DNA from: GCA-003244245 sp049673305
GTDB lineage: Bacteria; Actinomycetota; Actinomycetes; Mycobacteriales; Pseudonocardiaceae
Length of the DNA stretch: 9,492 nt
Direction of reading: 5' to 3'
NCBI GenBank assembly: GCA_049673305.1
Contig: JBATXM010000060.1
Location: 1 to 9,492, forward strand
This document shows positions 6,396 through 9,492 of the stretch, piece by piece (position 1 is the stretch's first letter; each line of letters opens with the position of its first letter). The position numbers and the translations under genes were made by a program. The notes below the pieces were generated by a model, which saw only the letters and a list, made by a program, of their open reading frames with translations, was not told where the DNA came from and did no database searches.

Positions 6396-8187
6396 TGAGT
6401 GCCCTTACCCGGGGTTGGCGGCTTTTCAGACTGAGGAAGCCCGATGGTTCTTCGGTCGGGAACGGGTGACCACGGAACTGATGGGCCGGTTGGCCGCCCG
6501 GCTGGAGCAGGCACGCCCGCTGGTGCTGGTCGGGGTGTCAGGCTCGGGGAAATCCTCGTTGCTGCGCGCGGGCCTGCTGCCGGCGTTATCCGAGGGCACC
6601 CTGCTGGTGCCCGGCTCCCACACCTGGCCGCAGCTGCTGTTCACCCCGACCACCGACCCGGTCGGTGAGTTGGCTGCCCAGGTTGCCCAACTGGCCGGGG
6701 TGGCGTCGGATCTGGTGCGTGCTGAGTTGGTCGCTAACCCGGAGGGGTTCGCCGGCACCGTCCAGCGCGCTCTGGCGGCCCGGGTGGGCGCGGTCAGCGG
6801 GGCGCGGGTGGTCATCGTGGTGGACCAGTTCGAGGAGACGTTCCTGCGGTGCGCGCAGGAGCGGGACCGCCAGGTCTTCATCCGCGCGCTGTGCGCGGCG
6901 GCGGGCGCGAGTGACGGCGAGTGGAGTGATGAGCCTCCCGCACTGGTGGTATTAGGAATTCGGGCGGACCTGTACGGCTGTTGCGCCGGCTATCCGGAGC
7001 TTGTGCCGGCCCTGCAGGACGGGCAGGTCGTGCTGGGTCCCATGCGCTCCGCCGAGTTGCGGGCCGCGATCGAGGGTCCCGCTCACACCGCTGGCCTGAC
7101 CCTGGAACCGGGACTGGTTGAGACGTTGCTGCATGAGTTGGGCGCTGGCAACGGTTCCGCTGGAACTGGGTTTCGCAGCGCCGCCACGTACGACCCGGGA
7201 GCGTTACCGCTGCTATCCCACGCCCTGCACGCCACCTGGGAACACCGCGCACAGCGCGTCCTGACCGTGGCCGGCTACCAGGCCACCGGCGGCATCCACG
7301 GTGCGGTCGCCACCACGGCGGAGGCCACCTACCAGGGATTCGACCCCGCCGGGCAGCAAGCCGCCCGCCGACTGCTTTTGCACATGGTCCAGCTCGGCGA
7401 CGGCGTGGCGGACACCCGCCTGCGCGCTGACCGGACCACCCTGATCGCGCACTCCCCGGACCCAACCGCAGCCGCAGCCGTGTTCGATGCCTTCGCCCAC
7501 GTCCGATTGATCACTGCGGCCGAGGACTCCGCCGAGATCACCCACGAGGCACTGCTCCGGGCCTGGCCACGGCTGCGCAGCTGGATCGACGCTGACCGCG
7601 CCGGGCTTTACGTCCACCAACAGCTCACTGAAACGGCTCAAGGATGGGACCGCGACGGCAGGCCCGACGCCGCCCTCTACCGTGACACCGACCTGGCCGT
7701 GGCCCAAGACTGGGCCCAGGAACCCGACCCACCACGCCGACCTCGGAACGCAAGAACGAGACTTCCTGGCCGCCAGCCTGGCGTTACGAGACCGCCAGCA
7801 ACAAGTGTCCCAACGCCGCGCTCGCCGAGCACGGCAGCTCATCGCCAGTCTTGTCGTCCTGCTCGTCCTCAGCCTGACCGGAGGCGGAATCGCGCTCTAC
7901 CAAGCCCATTCCGCCGGGTACCAGCCCGCCCTGATCAAGGTACTAAATGGCCACACCAAACCTGTCACCTCGGTGGCGTTCAGCCCGAATGGGCGAACCC
8001 TGGCTACCGGCAGCATCGACCACACCGTGAGACTGTGGAACGTGACCGATCCGGCCAGCTCCACGCTGCTGGGACAGCCCCTGGAGGAGCACACCAGCGA
8101 CGTCGACGCGGTGGCGTTCAGCGGGGATGGGCACACCTTGGCCAGCGGCGGCGTCGACGACACCGTGCGGTTATGGGACGTGACTGA
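6076..8187 (+). CDS. nSTAND1 NTPase ORF (caspase C-terminal half plus STAND module)
   Basis: The first ~60 residues (ALDAYVLTSAARAE...AFTGELIRLLARG) are the end of the caspase domain. From about residue 107 the nSTAND1 module starts with CPYPGLAAF and FFGRE. Walker A is GVSGSGKSS (K159), and Walker B is VVIVVDQFEE (D250). Then come GIRADLY, LGPMRSAELRAAIEGPA and GALPLLSHAL, the normal order of a STAND P-loop NTPase with its winged-helix/helical region. STAND proteins act as NTP-driven switches that oligomerise on sensing a signal. The real frame ends near codon 550 (7719-7731). The remaining ~150 residues to the stop at 8187 are shadow sequence over the WD40 region. Any separate translation from the GTG at 6076 would lack the catalytic half of the caspase. 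No key NTPase residue is missing. Confidence 0.8.
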   Translation: MLGALDAYVLTSAARAELALAPLGARHTAFTGELIRLLARGDPDGPALLRLSYAYQYLNRVLPAAGFPKPHRRASGSIDDLVLAPNPAHHPSEDAPPKQDSAGPELDECPYPGLAAFQTEEARWFFGRERVTTELMGRLAARLEQARPLVLVGVSGSGKSSLLRAGLLPALSEGTLLVPGSHTWPQLLFTPTTDPVGELAAQVAQLAGVASDLVRAELVANPEGFAGTVQRALAARVGAVSGARVVIVVDQFEETFLRCAQERDRQVFIRALCAAAGASDGEWSDEPPALVVLGIRADLYGCCAGYPELVPALQDGQVVLGPMRSAELRAAIEGPAHTAGLTLEPGLVETLLHELGAGNGSAGTGFRSAATYDPGALPLLSHALHATWEHRAQRVLTVAGYQATGGIHGAVATTAEATYQGFDPAGQQAARRLLLHMVQLGDGVADTRLRADRTTLIAHSPDPTAAAAVFDAFAHVRLITAAEDSAEITHEALLRAWPRLRSWIDADRAGLYVHQQLTETAQGWDRDGRPDAALYRDTDLAVAQDWAQEPDPPRRPRNARTRLPGRQPGVTRPPATSVPTPRSPSTAAHRQSCRPARPQPDRRRNRALPSPFRRVPARPDQGTKWPHQTCHLGGVQPEWANPGYRQHRPHRETVERDRSGQLHAAGTAPGGAHQRRRRGGVQRGWAHLGQRRRRRHRAVMGRD

Positions 8188-8866
8188 TCCGCGCCACCCC
8201 AGGCCGCTGGGTCAGCCCCTGCACGACCACACCAACACCGTCCGCGCGGTGGTGTTCAGCCCAGACGGGCGCACCCTGGTCAGCAGCGGCGTCGATGGCA
8301 TCGTGTGGCTCTATGATGTCTCCGATCCCCGTCACCCCGCAGCGTTGGCGGCTCTGACCGCCCACTCGCACCACCCGGTGCACGCAGTGATGTTCAGCCC
8401 CGATGGGCGCACCCTGGCCACTGGCAGCGACGATCACACCGTGCGACTGTGGAGCATGACCGACCCGCGCCACCCCACGCAGCTGGGTCAGCCCCTGACC
8501 GACTACGCCGACTGGGTCAGAGCGGTGGCGTTCAGCCCGGATGGGCACACCCTGGCCACCGGCAGCCACGACCACACCGTAAAACTGTGGAATGTGGCCG
8601 ACCCGGCTCACCCCCTGCTTCTGGGCTCACCCCTGGCAACCCATGGCAACGCGGTGGTGTTCAGCCCGCATGGGCACACCCTGGCCACCGGCGCCGGCCG
8701 GGCCGTGCAATTGTGGAACGTGACCGACCCAGCTCACCCCACCCCCCTGGGCCCACCCCTGACCGGCCACACCCACACCGTCACCTCGGTGGCGTTCAGC
8801 CCCGATGGCCACACCCTGGCCAGCGGCAGCGACGACCAGACAGTGCAGCTGTGGAGCCTCCCTTGA
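7682..8866 (+). CDS. Membrane-anchored seven-bladed WD40 propeller ORF
   Basis: The true coding part begins near 7731 (HHADLGTQERDFLAAS, the usual end of the STAND helical region). It is followed by a basic patch (RQQQVSQRRARRARQ), one membrane helix at about residues 53-73 (7838-7900), and seven WD40 blades to the last residue. Blades end in RLWNV, RLWDV, WLYDV, RLWSM, KLWNV, QLWNV and QLWSL, and each carries FSPDGxTLAxGS-like strands. Seven repeats make one closed propeller. Basic residues before the helix predict that the propeller lies outside the membrane and the NTPase inside. Blade 6 is shortened (ATHGNAVVFSPHGHTLATGAGRAVQLW). WD40 domains bind proteins or peptides, so this is the likely sensor. 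The first ~16 residues of the ORF are out-of-frame sequence. Confidence 0.82.
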   Translation: MTPTWPWPKTGPRNPTHHADLGTQERDFLAASLALRDRQQQVSQRRARRARQLIASLVVLLVLSLTGGGIALYQAHSAGYQPALIKVLNGHTKPVTSVAFSPNGRTLATGSIDHTVRLWNVTDPASSTLLGQPLEEHTSDVDAVAFSGDGHTLASGGVDDTVRLWDVTDPRHPRPLGQPLHDHTNTVRAVVFSPDGRTLVSSGVDGIVWLYDVSDPRHPAALAALTAHSHHPVHAVMFSPDGRTLATGSDDHTVRLWSMTDPRHPTQLGQPLTDYADWVRAVAFSPDGHTLATGSHDHTVKLWNVADPAHPLLLGSPLATHGNAVVFSPHGHTLATGAGRAVQLWNVTDPAHPTPLGPPLTGHTHTVTSVAFSPDGHTLASGSDDQTVQLWSLP

Positions 8867-8883
8867 GCCAGCAGAACCTTCCC

Positions 8884-8937
8884 CCAGTTGCGTCATCTAC
8901 ACCAGTTGCGTCAGCTACACCAGTTGCGCCAGCTACG
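8884..8937. repeat. Tandem repeat, 3 x 18 bp
   Basis: Units are ccagttgcgtcatctaca (8884-8901), ccagttgcgtcagctaca (8902-8919) and ccagttgcgccagctacg (8920-8937), differing at one to three positions. The repeat starts 18 nt after the WD40 stop. In the frame one base back from WD40 it reads PVASST-PVASAT-PVAPAT and continues as a Pro-rich tail to a stop at 8985. Confidence 0.85.
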
Positions 8938-9043
8938 CCAACCCCAGAAACACGGCCGGCTTTGCCGCCACCGGGGGCGCGATAATCAGTGCCAACGATG
9001 TCACGTTCCAGAGTCAGCACACTCGAATGACCGGCCAGATTCT

Positions 9044-9058
9044 CTGGTGGAACACCAG
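9044..9058. repeat. Short hairpin with GAA triloop
   Basis: ctggtg (9044-9049) and caccag (9053-9058) pair perfectly around gaa. No T-run follows, so it is not a standard terminator. It contains one of the four GTGGAAC motifs of this region. Confidence 0.5.
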
Positions 9059-9166
9059 GACATCGTCATGTTCGCTCAGCGTAGAGAGATTGTTACTTTG
9101 GGCAGCCGCTCGTCGGCCAGGCAACGCTGAAACCACCCAGCTCCGCTCACCTGCGCACGCAAGCCA

Positions 9167-9226
9167 CCAAGTGGAACCTTTTAGCTGTTCAGAAGGCTGG
9201 CGGACCGCCAAGTGGAACCTTTTAGC
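9167..9226. repeat. 19-bp direct repeats 41 bp apart (possible transposon-end repeats)
   Basis: ccaagtggaaccttttagc occurs identically at 9167-9185 and 9208-9226. Related CCA-R-GTGGAAC sequences occur at 9335-9344 (ccaggtggaac) and, less closely, at 9047-9053. Long direct repeats of this kind are found at the ends of IS21-like and Tn7-like elements as transposase-binding sites, but no transposase gene is present in the window. Confidence 0.6.
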
Positions 9227-9232
9227 GGTCCG
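9201..9232. repeat. 8-bp inverted repeat enclosing the second direct repeat
   Basis: cggaccgc (9201-9208) and gcggtccg (9225-9232) are perfectly complementary across a 16-nt loop that is essentially the second copy of the direct repeat. The first copy has no such flanking arms. Confidence 0.55.
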
Positions 9233-9492
9233 GCGGGGCACTGCGCGGGCGCTCGTGACGTCAAGTGCCCCAGACGCGGCAGCCAACTACTTAATGTCAC
9301 CATCTTTAAACGTTGAGCGATCATGACGCTGCACCAGGTGGAACACGGCGGGACGGAGGCCCTAAGCCGAACTTGCTGTGACTCTCCGTAGCAATGCCGG
9401 TCTGACCAGCGTCTGAGTCCACGACACGCCTCCAATTGTAGTCACTAAAATACTGGCAAGAAGAAGATCGTTGTGATCTAATTGTCCTGTGA

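Larger units (their letters stand above)
5604..8866 (+). pseudogene. Caspase / nSTAND NTPase / TM / WD40 gene, split by two +1 frameshifts
   Basis: Read across three frames, this locus encodes one multidomain protein of about 1,087 residues. In order it holds a caspase-like domain, a linker, an nSTAND1 NTPase with an all-helical region, a basic segment, one membrane helix and a seven-bladed WD40 propeller. The frame moves by +1 at about 6051 (inside the DCC motif) and again by +1 between about 7719 and 7735. Removing one base at each place joins all domains with no stop codons. Every domain is well preserved apart from the two shifts, which suggests a very recent lesion or a sequence error rather than old decay. 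Programmed frameshifting is possible but unsupported. The separate ORFs are listed individually. Confidence 0.7.
8867..9492. other. 626-bp region without a supported gene
   Basis: Short frames exist on both strands, but none resembles a protein family, and two of them are built on the direct repeats near 9167-9226. The stretch holds a 3 x 18-bp tandem repeat, a 6-bp-stem hairpin, four GTGGAAC motifs on the plus strand, and an AT-richer end (about 9430-9492) that may be the upstream region of a gene beyond the window. A TAAAAT at 9446-9451 could be a -10 box but has no good -35. Confidence 0.55.

Noticed and set aside
8957..8967. cggc-ttt-gccg hairpin as terminator of the conflict operon
   Set aside because: The stem is only 4 bp and no T-run follows.
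8449..8985. 178-residue plus-strand frame over the end of the WD40 region
   Set aside because: Most of it is out-of-frame WD40 sequence; only the Pro-rich tail after 8866 is of possible interest.
8884..9226. CRISPR array
   Set aside because: Repeats are tandem without spacers (8884-8937) or only two copies (9167-9226), and there are no cas genes.
116..9263. TGACGTCA octamer at 116-123 and again at 9256-9263
   Set aside because: Two copies of an 8-bp palindrome near opposite ends, with different flanks, are not enough to claim boundary repeats of an element.
9014..9435. Two minus-strand ORFs (90 and 84 residues)
   Set aside because: Both run through the direct repeats, have no family similarity and no convincing ribosome site.

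Overview
The window is high-GC DNA with GTG and ATG starts, overlapping genes and protein families typical of filamentous actinomycetes (an XRE regulator with a helical-repeat tail, a zf-HC2 protein, and an EACC1/caspase/nSTAND/WD40 locus). A Pseudonocardiales or Streptomyces-like host is a guess; nothing here fixes the genus.

Left part (1-3530): a long XRE-type regulator (261-1463, minus) lies downstream of a small serine beta-lactamase-like hydrolase (1579-2415, minus). Divergent from the hydrolase, 29 bp away, is a PLP-dependent aminotransferase of the alanine-glyoxylate/serine-pyruvate family (2445-3530, plus). These are ordinary accessory genes.

Metal block (3556-5104): a minus-strand protein joins an anti-sigma-type zinc finger (zf-HC2/ZAS) to a DUF326-like four-helix bundle of the copper-binding type that has lost many of its usual cysteines. 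Divergent from it is a promoter, a compact cobalamin riboswitch, a 24-codon leader ORF with a strong Shine-Dalgarno sequence, and cbiM, the membrane substrate-capture subunit of an ECF cobalt transporter. No cbiN, cbiQ or cbiO follows in the window.

Conflict-system block (5139-8866): after an operator-like repeat come a small EACC1-type protein and, overlapping it by GTGA, a caspase / nSTAND NTPase / transmembrane helix / seven-bladed WD40 reading frame. This fits the known class of NTP-dependent actinobacterial conflict (defence or self/non-self) systems. By inference, WD40 senses outside the membrane, the STAND NTPase switches, and the caspase acts in the cytoplasm, with EACC1 as the constant partner. 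The big gene is split over three frames by two single-base (+1) shifts. The first falls exactly between the two cysteines of the DCC catalytic motif, at the edge of a 16-nt perfect palindrome. As read, it encodes three overlapping ORFs and is either a pseudogene, a sequencing artefact, or (less likely) a recoded gene.

Right end (8867-9492): no convincing gene. It holds a 3 x 18-bp tandem repeat, a short hairpin, and four same-strand GTGGAAC motifs, two of them inside 19-bp direct repeats 41 bp apart. These resemble transposase-binding repeats at a transposon end (IS21-like is a guess).
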